Positions 52,987 to 61,900 of a DNA stretch of 64,000 nucleotides are shown here, one piece after another. The translations under genes were made by a program, and so were the position numbers. Below the pieces are notes generated by a model, which ran no database searches, had not been told where the DNA came from, and was given only the letters and a program-made list of their open reading frames with translations. The stretch is from JBCCGG01 sp039029395 (GTDB taxonomy: Bacteria; Pseudomonadota; Alphaproteobacteria; Kiloniellales; JAKSDN01), in assembly GCA_039029395.1 (NCBI GenBank), contig JBCCGG010000032.1, forward strand, positions 13,507 to 77,506, written 5' to 3'. Every line of letters begins with the position of its first letter. Within the stretch, counting starts at the first letter, position 1.

Positions 52987-53117
52987 TGATCATTAGGATG
53001 CCAATCACGGTCGCCTACTCCCCCGGAGGCATCGCGCGGCTTCTTATGGCGCGCGCCTGATGCAACTCTATGAACCGGGTTACGCGGACAAAGCCGAGGA
53101 GCCGACCACCCTGAGGT

Positions 53118-55889
53118 TCACTTGAACTGCGCGATATGAACGCCATCCCAATGATCGCCGGGCGGGGTCCTGCGGTAGGCGTCGATTCTCCGGGCGTAGA
53201 GGTCATAAAAGTCCTCCAACTCGCTGGAGCGTCGGTAGCAGCGGTCAACCAGATCAGCTGCCTTGTCCCAGCATTGCGACCGGTAGGCTTCGATCATCTG
53301 ATCGTGCAACACCCGCGTTTCTTGAAACGGCGCTGACTGGGCTAAATCTGCACCGCCGATTAGGCCGAAGATCTTGACCGGCTCGCGTTTGCCTTTGACG
53401 GCGATCAGATCAAGCTCCAGGAAGGCCAGGTCATCCACCAGCTCCCGGCAACGCTCGCTGACGATGACGCCGATGCCGTAACTTTTGGTCTGGCCCTCCA
53501 GGCGGGACGCCAGGTTGACGTCATCACCGAGCACCGAATAGTCGAATCGCAACTTTGAGCCCAGGTTTCCGACCACGCAGTTGCCTGTCGCAATCCCGAT
53601 TCCGATCTCCAGGCGGAGCGCGCCTTTCTGCGCCGCGGGCTTCCAAACCCTAAGCCGCGCTTCGATCTGTTCGATCTGCTCGGCGCCCAAAGCTTGCCTG
53701 GCCTTGGCCCGTAGCTCGAGCGCACTGGTCAGGCCTTGCTGCTCGGCGAGAGAGAGCCAGAACAAGGCGCGCTCATCGTCCCGCTTAACTCCCTCGCCGA
53801 TGGCGTAGCGCGCGCCGATCCGCTCTTGGGCCTTGGCGTAGCCCTGTTCGGCGGCGCGCTCGAACCACTGGGCCGCCTGAGCCGGATCGCGCGTCGTCCC
53901 GGCACCGTCCCGATAGGCTTTGGCCAGGCTATATTGAGCGTTGGCCATGCCGTTCTCGGCTTCGGCTTTGAGCAATGCGAAGGCTTTGTGGGGGTCGTGT
54001 TCGACCCCGGCCCCGGCGCCATACTGTTTGGCGAGCGTGTAGTTGGCGCCTCTTTGGGTGTCGCCGGAACCGGTCTCGGCCGCGAGCTCCTCGTTGAGAC
54101 GCGCCAGCAGTCGCTGCATTTCCAGCGCTGCCTGGCAGGCGTTGCGGCCGTGCGCTTCGTCCGCGAGCGGCGCGTTCCAGAACGCCATGAGGCAGTCGCC
54201 GATGTACTTGTCGATGGTGCCCTGGTGGTCGAGCACGGCCTCTGTCATGGGCGTCAAGAAGCGGTTGATCAGGCTGGTCAGGCCCTGGGGGTCATCCTTG
54301 AAGCGCTCGGAGATGGTGGTGAAGCCGCGGATGTCGGCGAACATCACGGTCATGGTGCGCTCCTCGCCGCCGAGCTCGAGCTGCTCGGGGTTCTTGCTCA
54401 GGCGCTCGACCACGACCGGCGAGAGGTAGCGCCCGAAGGCGGAGCGGATCTGGGTCTTGCTGCGCTCCTCGGTGTAGTAGCCCACATAGGCGAGGAAAGA
54501 GTAGAGCACCACCGCCGCGAAGATCGGATAGGAGGCGTCGATCAGTTTCGAGGAGCCCTCGAAGAGGTGCCAAGAGGCCCAAAGCAGAGAGCCGGATATG
54601 ACCACGACCAGCGCCACCGTCCAGCGCGCACCCATCATGGGCACGAGGATGATCAACAGAATGCCAGCGCCCAAGACGGCGGCCATCTCGATATCGAAAG
54701 CGTTGTTCGGTTGGATCAAATGGTTCTGAGATAGGATCGTCTCCAGAGCCTGCGCGTGAATCTCGACACCCGATATAAACCCGCCCAGAGGACTGCCCCA
54801 AATACTGCCGATCCCAGTAGCCGTAGTACCGACAATAACCAAGCGGCCAGCCAGGCGGTTGGCTTGCATGCGCTCGTTGAGCACATCGCTGGCCGATACG
54901 AAACGGTGTGCCGAGGTCGGCGCATAGCGGATCCAGACCCGTCCTTGCTTGTCAGTTGGGACAAGCACGTTACTGATAACCAAGCCCGAAATCCCTGCAT
55001 CCAGCTCGGTTTCGTGCACCTTGGTCTCGTAGGTCTTGACGTTAACGGGGTTCGAAGCCGGGCCGGTCGCAATGCGTAGCATCTCAATAGCGAGGAAGGG
55101 ATGGATTACCCCATTGATGTTGCTTAACGAGGGGATTCGCCTTACCACACCGTCCACTTCCGGTTCAAAGCTGAACAGTCCCCTACCCGCAGCATTTGCA
55201 TCTAGCGTTTCGGTGTTGGTGATTAGGCCCTTTTGCGGTTGCAGAAAGAGCACAGGATCAACGTTGCCCAACTGGCCGATTGGCATGGTGCGAGGCGGTG
55301 GCGCTTGGCCCAAACCCACATCGCCGTTCGTTCCAAACTCCAATGACTGTGGGGAGACGCCGCCGAAGCCCACGGTATCTTGTGCTTGTTGTTCCGCGCC
55401 CAACACCGGGCGGGTCGGACCTGTAGCGAGTGACTGCCCTAAAACCACCCGACTGCGGCGCAAGCTGACCGCCAAAACATCGTCGTTTGACGGCATGATC
55501 TTGAGCGCTTCCGCCAAGCTCGGCGCCAAGTTAGGTAAGTGTCGTCCCAGTTGCGACGGCGACATGCGGTCCGCTTCTGGAAATACGATGGCAAAGCCGA
55601 TCGTAGCTGCGCCCGAAGCCGTGATTTTGTCGACCAGCTCGGCTAAGAGGGTGCGTGGCCACGGCCATTGACCGAACTTGGCCAAACTCCCCTCATCGAT
55701 ATCGACGATGGCGACAGGAAGGTCCGCGTTCGGCCGCGGCGAAAGCTGTTGGTAGAAGTCGAACACGCGCAGGCGTGACACCTCGACAGGCCATGGATCC
55801 CAAGCGCGCAACGCCAGTAGCCCGACGAGCAGAACGATCCCCCAAAGGCGGCCCTTCCTGAACAGCGGCGCGAGGCGGGGAAAGCGCAT
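53118..55889 (-). CDS. CHASE2 class III nucleotidyl cyclase with Sel1 repeats inserted in the catalytic domain
   Basis: 923 aa. Residues 15-30 form an N-terminal membrane anchor, and about 35-390 are an extracellular CHASE2 sensor (DFYQQLSPRP, AIVDIDEGSL, GQWPWPRTLLAELVD, IVGTTATGIG). Three helices at about 400-470 follow. The cyclase domain starts at about 510: metal Asp519 in FADIRGF and Asp565 in KYIGDCLMAFW with Lys561. About 150 residues of Sel1-like repeats (603-757: ANAQYSLAKAYRDGAG, AAEQGYAKAQERIG) interrupt it. It resumes at LRLEIGIGIATGN, then DYSVLGDDVNLASRLE with Asn792 and Arg796. All catalytic residues are kept. It is last in the T1SS operon. Confidence 0.93.
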   Translation of the reverse strand: MRFPRLAPLFRKGRLWGIVLLVGLLALRAWDPWPVEVSRLRVFDFYQQLSPRPNADLPVAIVDIDEGSLAKFGQWPWPRTLLAELVDKITASGAATIGFAIVFPEADRMSPSQLGRHLPNLAPSLAEALKIMPSNDDVLAVSLRRSRVVLGQSLATGPTRPVLGAEQQAQDTVGFGGVSPQSLEFGTNGDVGLGQAPPPRTMPIGQLGNVDPVLFLQPQKGLITNTETLDANAAGRGLFSFEPEVDGVVRRIPSLSNINGVIHPFLAIEMLRIATGPASNPVNVKTYETKVHETELDAGISGLVISNVLVPTDKQGRVWIRYAPTSAHRFVSASDVLNERMQANRLAGRLVIVGTTATGIGSIWGSPLGGFISGVEIHAQALETILSQNHLIQPNNAFDIEMAAVLGAGILLIILVPMMGARWTVALVVVISGSLLWASWHLFEGSSKLIDASYPIFAAVVLYSFLAYVGYYTEERSKTQIRSAFGRYLSPVVVERLSKNPEQLELGGEERTMTVMFADIRGFTTISERFKDDPQGLTSLINRFLTPMTEAVLDHQGTIDKYIGDCLMAFWNAPLADEAHGRNACQAALEMQRLLARLNEELAAETGSGDTQRGANYTLAKQYGAGAGVEHDPHKAFALLKAEAENGMANAQYSLAKAYRDGAGTTRDPAQAAQWFERAAEQGYAKAQERIGARYAIGEGVKRDDERALFWLSLAEQQGLTSALELRAKARQALGAEQIEQIEARLRVWKPAAQKGALRLEIGIGIATGNCVVGNLGSKLRFDYSVLGDDVNLASRLEGQTKSYGIGVIVSERCRELVDDLAFLELDLIAVKGKREPVKIFGLIGGADLAQSAPFQETRVLHDQMIEAYRSQCWDKAADLVDRCYRRSSELEDFYDLYARRIDAYRRTPPGDHWDGVHIAQFK

Positions 55890-55895
55890 GGCGGC

Positions 55896-57188
55896 TCAGC
55901 TCCGCTCCCGGAAGGCTTCTTCCCTGATCCTCAAGACCGGCTCGATGATGAAGGAGAGAATCGATTTGCGCCCGGTCTTGATGTCCAGGGTCACAACCAT
56001 GCCCGGCATGATCGGGAACTGCCCGGCCGAGTCGCCCAGATGGGCGCGCTCCGGCTCCATGACCACCCGGTAGAAGGGCTCGCCCTCGGCGCTGGTGGTG
56101 GAGTCCGCCGAGATCTGTACGATCTTGCCGTCGAGCACGCCGTAGCGGATGAAATCGTAGGTGCTGATCTTGGCCCGGGCGCTCTGGCCGACCGCCACGT
56201 GGCCTCGGTCGGCTGGGCTGAGGCGCGCCTCGATCACCAGGTTGCCGCGGCTCGGCACGATCTCCATGATCGCTTCGCCGGGCCCGACCACGCCGCCGAT
56301 GGTGTGGTAGCGCAGGTTCTTGACGATGCCCTCCTCGGGGCTGCGGACCACCGTGCGCAGATCCTGATCGGTTGCTACGTCGAGCAGCTCGCGGGTCCGG
56401 GCGATCTCGATCTCGGTCTCGCGCAGCTCCTCCATGACCTGGCGGTGGAAGGTCAGCTTGGCCTGCTCGATCCGTTGCTCGGCCTCCTGCAAGGCGGCCT
56501 CGGCACGGGGGATCGCCGGCTTGAGCGCGGAGAGCTCGCCCTCCAGGCGCTTGACCTCGCGCTCCCTTTGCAGGTGCTCGACCTGGGAGGTCAGGCCGTC
56601 CTTGACCAAGTCCGAGGAAATCGCCAGGTGTTTTCTTGCCATGCCCAGGTCGACCCGCAGCGCTTGGCGCGCGGCTTGCAGCTCCTTGATCGCCAGGCCG
56701 CGCTGGGCGGTTTGGTCGTTGAGCGCCTCAAGCTCGCTGACCAGCTCGGCTTTGCGCGCGTCGTGGGCCTGCTGCTCGATCGCCGCCAAGTCGGGCCGGC
56801 GCGCGGCGGCGGTCTCGGGCAGCGCGACTGCTTCGCCGGCGGCCTCCGAGGCGAGGCGCGACTGGGTCAGCAAGAGGCCGTCGAGCTGGACCTGCAGCTC
56901 CTCCCGATTGAGCCCGCTGACCGGAAGCTTGAGTTGGAACAAGGCATCGCCGGCGGCGACCACCTGGCCTTCCTTGACGAAGATTTCCTCGATCAGGCCG
57001 CCTTCCAGGTGCTGGATCACCTTGACCTTGTCGAGCGGCACCACCTCGCCTTCGGCGACCGCGACCTCGTCGAGCTTGGCCAACGCCGCCCAGGCGATCC
57101 CTGCGCCGACCATGAGCATGACCGCCCAGGCCAGCGGCCGCCAGGTGGTGGAGCCTTGCCGCGCGAGCAGATCGTCGAGCTTCGCCAT
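55896..57188 (-). CDS. Type I secretion membrane-fusion protein (HlyD family)
   Basis: 430 aa from ATG 57186-57188. A short cytoplasmic N-terminus, one membrane helix (about 19-37, PLAWAVMLMVGAGIAWAAL), a barrel-sandwich start VAVAEGEVVPLDKVKVIQH and HLEGGLIEEIFVKEGQVV, long coiled coils (about 95-290), then VRSPEEGIVKNLRYHTIGGVVGPGE and a C-terminal MPGMVVTLDIKTGRKSILSFIIEPVLR. This is the adaptor that joins the inner-membrane ABC pump to an outer-membrane channel. The TolC-type partner is not in the window. Confidence 0.96.
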   Translation of the reverse strand: MAKLDDLLARQGSTTWRPLAWAVMLMVGAGIAWAALAKLDEVAVAEGEVVPLDKVKVIQHLEGGLIEEIFVKEGQVVAAGDALFQLKLPVSGLNREELQVQLDGLLLTQSRLASEAAGEAVALPETAAARRPDLAAIEQQAHDARKAELVSELEALNDQTAQRGLAIKELQAARQALRVDLGMARKHLAISSDLVKDGLTSQVEHLQREREVKRLEGELSALKPAIPRAEAALQEAEQRIEQAKLTFHRQVMEELRETEIEIARTRELLDVATDQDLRTVVRSPEEGIVKNLRYHTIGGVVGPGEAIMEIVPSRGNLVIEARLSPADRGHVAVGQSARAKISTYDFIRYGVLDGKIVQISADSTTSAEGEPFYRVVMEPERAHLGDSAGQFPIMPGMVVTLDIKTGRKSILSFIIEPVLRIREEAFRERS

Positions 57189-57192
57189 GATC

Positions 57193-58908
57193 CTACTCCG
57201 ATGCCGCAGGACGCAGATTGCGGTTGAGGATACGCGGCAGGATCTCCGCGCCGCGCCCGGCCAGGGCGATCTTGCCTTTCTGCAGCACCATGATGCTGTC
57301 GGACAGGCGCAGCACGGCCGGGCTATGCGTGACGACCACAATAGTGCGCGTTTTGGCCAGTTCGACCAGCCGGCCAGCCAATTCGTCGGTCGCCTCCTGG
57401 TCCAGATTGGCGGTCGGCTCGTCGAGCAGAAGGATCGGCGGGTCACGCAGCAGCGCGCGGGCGATGGAGATCCGCTGGCGCTGACCGCCGGACAGGCGCC
57501 GCCCGGCCTCGCCGATCTCGGTGCCGTAGCCGTCCGGCAGATCGATAACGAAGTCATGGACACCAGCCAATTGGGCAGCCTTCAAGACAGCCTCGTCGTT
57601 GGCCATCTCGGCGCCCTTCGCGATGTTGTCGTGGATCGTGCCGGCGAAGAGGAAGCAGTCCTGCGGCACATAGCCAATTCGCTCACTCAGCTGCTTGCGC
57701 GAAAACTGCGACACGTCCGCCTCGTCGAGCAGAACCCGGCCATCGCTCGGCGCGTAGAGACCCTGCAGCAGATTCAGAAGAGTCGTCTTGCCGCTGCCGT
57801 TCGGGCCGACAATGGCGTGTAGCCCGCTCGGGCCGAGGCGCATGGTGATCTGCGAGATGACCGGGGCCGACTCTTCCTGGTAAGCGAAGCTGACATTCTC
57901 CGTTGCGAGCCGGCCCATGGGGCGCGGCAGCTCGAGCGTGGCGTCGGTGCGGTCCTCGGCCAAGGCGAAGACCTCGTCCAGGCGCGCGGCCGATTGACGC
58001 AAGCCGGCGAAGGTTCGCCAATTGTTGAGCAGCTGAACGATCGGCGCGATGAAGCGGGAGCCCAAAATGTTGGCCGCGACCAAGGCGCCAATGGTCATGG
58101 ACTGCTCGAGTACCGCAAGGGCGCCGAACGACGTCAGCAGGACGGTCGTGGTCATGTTGACCGTGAAGCCAAGATTGTGGAAGGCATCCGCCTGGCGCCC
58201 GCGGGTCAGCGCGCTTTCGATCAGATCGGCCTGCCGCGCTTCCCACTGGGCGCTCATGTCCTTGTCGAGCGACAGGGCCTTGACCGTGGTGCGGCCGGCG
58301 ATCATCTCGCCGAGCAGCCCGTCGCGCGCGAGCGCTTGTTCCCGCTCCCGACTGCTCGAGCGGCCGACCACGACCGCGCTGGCAATCGCCAAGAGCACCA
58401 GCAGCCCGAGCATGACCAGCAGCACCCAGGCGATCGGCGCCGCGATCACGGCAATCAGGCCGAAGTAGAACACGATGAAGGGCAAGTCGGCGATCACCGC
58501 CGCCGCGGCACCGGAGAGGCCATTGCGGACCATCTCCACGTCATGGAATAGCGCCTGCCAGAAAGACGTCGGCCGGGACTCCAGGGTGGCCAGGGGCAGG
58601 GCGGAAAACTTGCTGAACAGCGCCCGTCCGACTTGCACGTCGATGCGCAAACCGACCCGCTGCAAAGTGCGGCTGCGCGCCTGGCGCAGGACGAAATCGA
58701 AACCCAGCGCCACGCCCATGCCGATGATCAGCGCCTGAAGGGTAGTAAGGCCGGCATGGCCCACTACCTTATCGTAGACCTGCAGCACGAACAGGGGAAC
58801 GCTCAGCGCAATCAGGTTGGTAAAGAGCGAAACCGTTAAGATTTCACGATAAAGCCCGCGGATTGGCTTGAGAGCGGGACCTAGCCACGTGCGCGAGCCA
58901 AATATCAT
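57193..58908 (-). CDS. Type I secretion ABC transporter (permease-ATPase)
   Basis: 571 aa, without a C39 peptidase domain (PrtD/LapB type). About five to six membrane helices occupy residues 20-310 (LFTNLIALSVPLFVLQVYDKVVGHAG is a hallmark start). The ATPase has HAIVGPNGSGKTTLLNLLQG, QDCFLFAGTIHDNIAKG, RRLSGGQRQRISIARALL and ILLLDEPTANLDQEA. It pumps an unprocessed C-terminal-signal substrate, here most probably the RTX protein encoded upstream. Starts 73 bp after the RTX stop and 4 bp before the HlyD gene. Confidence 0.96.
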   Translation of the reverse strand: MIFGSRTWLGPALKPIRGLYREILTVSLFTNLIALSVPLFVLQVYDKVVGHAGLTTLQALIIGMGVALGFDFVLRQARSRTLQRVGLRIDVQVGRALFSKFSALPLATLESRPTSFWQALFHDVEMVRNGLSGAAAAVIADLPFIVFYFGLIAVIAAPIAWVLLVMLGLLVLLAIASAVVVGRSSSREREQALARDGLLGEMIAGRTTVKALSLDKDMSAQWEARQADLIESALTRGRQADAFHNLGFTVNMTTTVLLTSFGALAVLEQSMTIGALVAANILGSRFIAPIVQLLNNWRTFAGLRQSAARLDEVFALAEDRTDATLELPRPMGRLATENVSFAYQEESAPVISQITMRLGPSGLHAIVGPNGSGKTTLLNLLQGLYAPSDGRVLLDEADVSQFSRKQLSERIGYVPQDCFLFAGTIHDNIAKGAEMANDEAVLKAAQLAGVHDFVIDLPDGYGTEIGEAGRRLSGGQRQRISIARALLRDPPILLLDEPTANLDQEATDELAGRLVELAKTRTIVVVTHSPAVLRLSDSIMVLQKGKIALAGRGAEILPRILNRNLRPAASE

Positions 58909-58947
58909 GAAACAACTCTAAGTTCTTATTCTTGGTGAATTCGTCGT

Positions 58948-58965
58948 GCCACCCTGATCGGTGGC
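58948..58965 (-). other. Small hairpin between exoprotein and secretion genes
   Basis: GCCACC (58948-58953), loop of six, GGTGGC (58960-58965), in the 73-bp gap between the RTX stop and the ABC start. No T-run follows, so it may reduce read-through or protect the upstream mRNA. ATTATA at 58969-58974 gives TATAAT on the minus strand, but no matching -35 was found. Confidence 0.45.
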
Positions 58966-58981
58966 GCCATTATAGCAGATT

Positions 58982-61900
58982 TTAGGCGATTTGGATCGAC
59001 TCTTCCGACAGGCTCGCTTCGCCGACATTGGCAACGATCGTATAGCCTTCGGCCGCGCCATTTTGATCGTAGATCAAGTTGCCCTGGCCATCGGCCAAGA
59101 AGGCCGGGTCGCCATTGCCGTAGGCTTCTCCCTGGCTGTTTGTGCCATCGTACTCGCCCTCGATCGTCGCGAAGTTAGCCGCCGTCAAGTCGGTCACGCC
59201 GAAGGCCTCGCCATTGATGCCGATGGTGTCGCCCTGGCTGATCTGGAAGTCGGCGATGATGTCGCCCGAGGCGCCGCTGACCGAGACCGGCTGGTTCTGC
59301 CCGACCGTGGCGCCGTCCTCAGGGGTCAAGAAGAAGAACTTGTCCGCTCCGGCGCCGCCGACCAGCGTATCCATGCCGCCGCCGCCGATTAGGACATCGT
59401 CTCCATCGCTGCCTTGCAGGCTGTTGTCTTTATCGTCGCCCTGCACAACAGGGTGCTCGCTGTCCTTCGCGCCGACGTTCGGAACAAAGCCCTCGTCTTG
59501 GTTCCAGTTGTTGATGATTGTGATCTGGCTGCCGCTGAGCGCAAAGTCGGCCGCCAGGAAGTTGCCGACCAGCTCGAACGCGCCGTCAGATCCGGCAACC
59601 GCGTCCAGCCCGAGAAACAGGGTCGAGATGCCGCCGTTGACGGCGAGCTGTACCTCGCCGGGCCCGACCGTCGAACCGTCGCCGTCGATCACGTTGCCGG
59701 AGAAATCGGCACCGTCGACGCGGATTATCTCGTTGATCTCGGGATCCTCGATGCGCGGCAGGCCGGTTCCGATGGTCGCGCTGGAGAACACAAAGAAATC
59801 CGTCCCGCCGCCGCCGAACAGGCTATCGCTGCCGCCGCCGCTCTCGAGCCGGTCGACGCCGCCAAAGGCGTCGAGGATGTTGTCGTTGATATCACCGATC
59901 AGGATGTCGTTGAGGTCTGTGCCGGAGACGTTTTCGATCGAGATCAGCAAATCGGTCTCGAGGATGGCGTAGAAGCCGCCGTGGATCAAAGTGCCGTCCG
60001 GCCCGAAGCCCAAACCGCCACTGAAAGTTCGGTCCTCCACGCCATCGGTGATCGGCCCGACCAGGGTTGCCAGGCCTGTTGTCACGTCGATCGTATAGAG
60101 CTCGGTCGGCGAGGGTTCCAAGGAAGAACGGTTCGAGCCGCCGAGCACGCCGAACAGGACGTCTGTGCCGGGCTGAAAGGCGAGATCGCCGATCACCAAC
60201 TGGTTGCCCATGCCGTCTAGTATTGGGATCGGCGCGCCGATAACCGCGGCGGTCGCCGGGTTCAATTGCACCAATGTACTGATCCGCGGGATGCCGTCGA
60301 CCGTCGAGGCATAGACCTGATCGGTCGAGTTGATCGCGAGACCGGACAAGCCGCCGCTCAGGCCCGTGTCGCCGATGAAGGTGCCGGCGCCCGTGCTCGG
60401 GTCGATGCTCCAAAGCTCGCTGCCGACATTACGGCCGGTCACGCCGAGCATCATCCCGTTGGCGAGGAAATCCACGTCGCTGACGCTGCCGCCTGCCCCC
60501 ACGCTGCCAAGAGCGGTGATCGTCGTCGTGCCCAAATTGATCTCGAACACTTGGTCTGAGCCGCCCTCCACACTGTAGAGGATGCCGTTGGCGTTAACGC
60601 CAAAACCGTCGAGGAAGAGCGTGTCGGGGAAGGGAGTCGTGACGACGGCGCCGGTCATCGTGTTCAGCGTCTCGATGGTGGACGCCTCGTCAACCCGCGT
60701 CACGGCGTCGCTGGCCTGCAGATCGGCGCGCACCCGGTTGACGAACTCGGCGGTGTCGATGTCGGCGCCGCCGTCGATCACGTCCACGCCTAATCCGCCG
60801 GTCAGACGGTCATCGCCCGCACCGCCATCCAGTATGTCATCGCCGCTCTCGCCGCTCAGGCGGTTGTCGTTGGCGTCGCCGATCAGGGTGTCGATGAACT
60901 GGGTGCCGACGACTGCCTCGATGCTGATCAAGGCGTCCATATCGCCGAAGCCGTCGGTTGCTATACCAGTGCTCAGGTTGACTGTGACTCCGTTCGCGCC
61001 GCCTTGCGCCGCGTCGCCGCTGTAGTCCGCCGTGTCGAAGCCCGCCCCGCCGTCGAGGATATCGCTGCTGGCGAAGCCGAGCAGGGTATCGTCGCCGTCG
61101 CCGCCTGCCAATAGGTCGGGTTCGGGCGTGCCAGGCAGAGTTTGGCCGCTTCCGCCTACGGTAACGACGAAGGTCTCCGGCGGCAGTATGTTGCCGGTGG
61201 AATCGTCGAGCACGAAGCCGAAACTATCCGCCTGAGAGTCGCCGCCGTCATGTATGTAGCGTAAGGCGTTGCTGAAGATATCCTCCTGGGTGAAGCTCTC
61301 GCCCAGGCCCAGGATGACCGGCGGCGGGTCGCCCTCTAGGCCGGTGCCGAGCTCGAGCGAGCCGAAGTCCGGTAGATCGATCAAGTTGAAGGTCAGCTCG
61401 AAGGGATCGTTGTCCAGGTCGCTCGCTTCCAGCTCCATAAAGGTGATATCCGCCGTACCGCCGGTACTGACGCTCACACCGGTGTTGGTGGAGATGACGG
61501 GTGGCTGGCTCATTGTCGTGGCCACCGTCAAGACCAGCGACATGCCGACGATTTGCACCGAGTACGTGAAGGCGTCATCCGGGTCATCATCGACGACGAC
61601 AAGGTTTGCCGCGTTTCCGATGATGCCGCCCGTCGTCTCGAGAATGGTATAATCGCCTGGCACCGGCGGCACGGCGAACACCGAAACGTCAATGATCGCG
61701 CCATCCACAAGAGTCGCCGAGCCATCGACCATCAGGAGATCGGCTTCGTTGCCGGCAACCTCGACATCGAGCGTTCCGCCGACGTCCTGCAGGTAGTCAC
61801 CGACGATCGTCAGAGTGCCGACCACAAAGCCCGGTTCGATGGTGCCAAAGGACGTCACGCTTCCGGTGACCTGAGAGTCTCCCGCCAAACGTGCGCTTGT

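Noticed and set aside
53060..53125. 21-codon plus-strand frame MQLYEPGYADK...
   Set aside because: Too short, no ribosome site and it overlaps the end of the cyclase gene.
53015..53248. Minus-strand 77-codon frame near the cyclase end
   Set aside because: Overlaps the cyclase coding end in another frame and lacks any supporting signal.
58969..58974. TATAAT on the minus strand as a full promoter for the secretion genes
   Set aside because: No -35-like hexamer at 16-18 bp; kept only as a remark.
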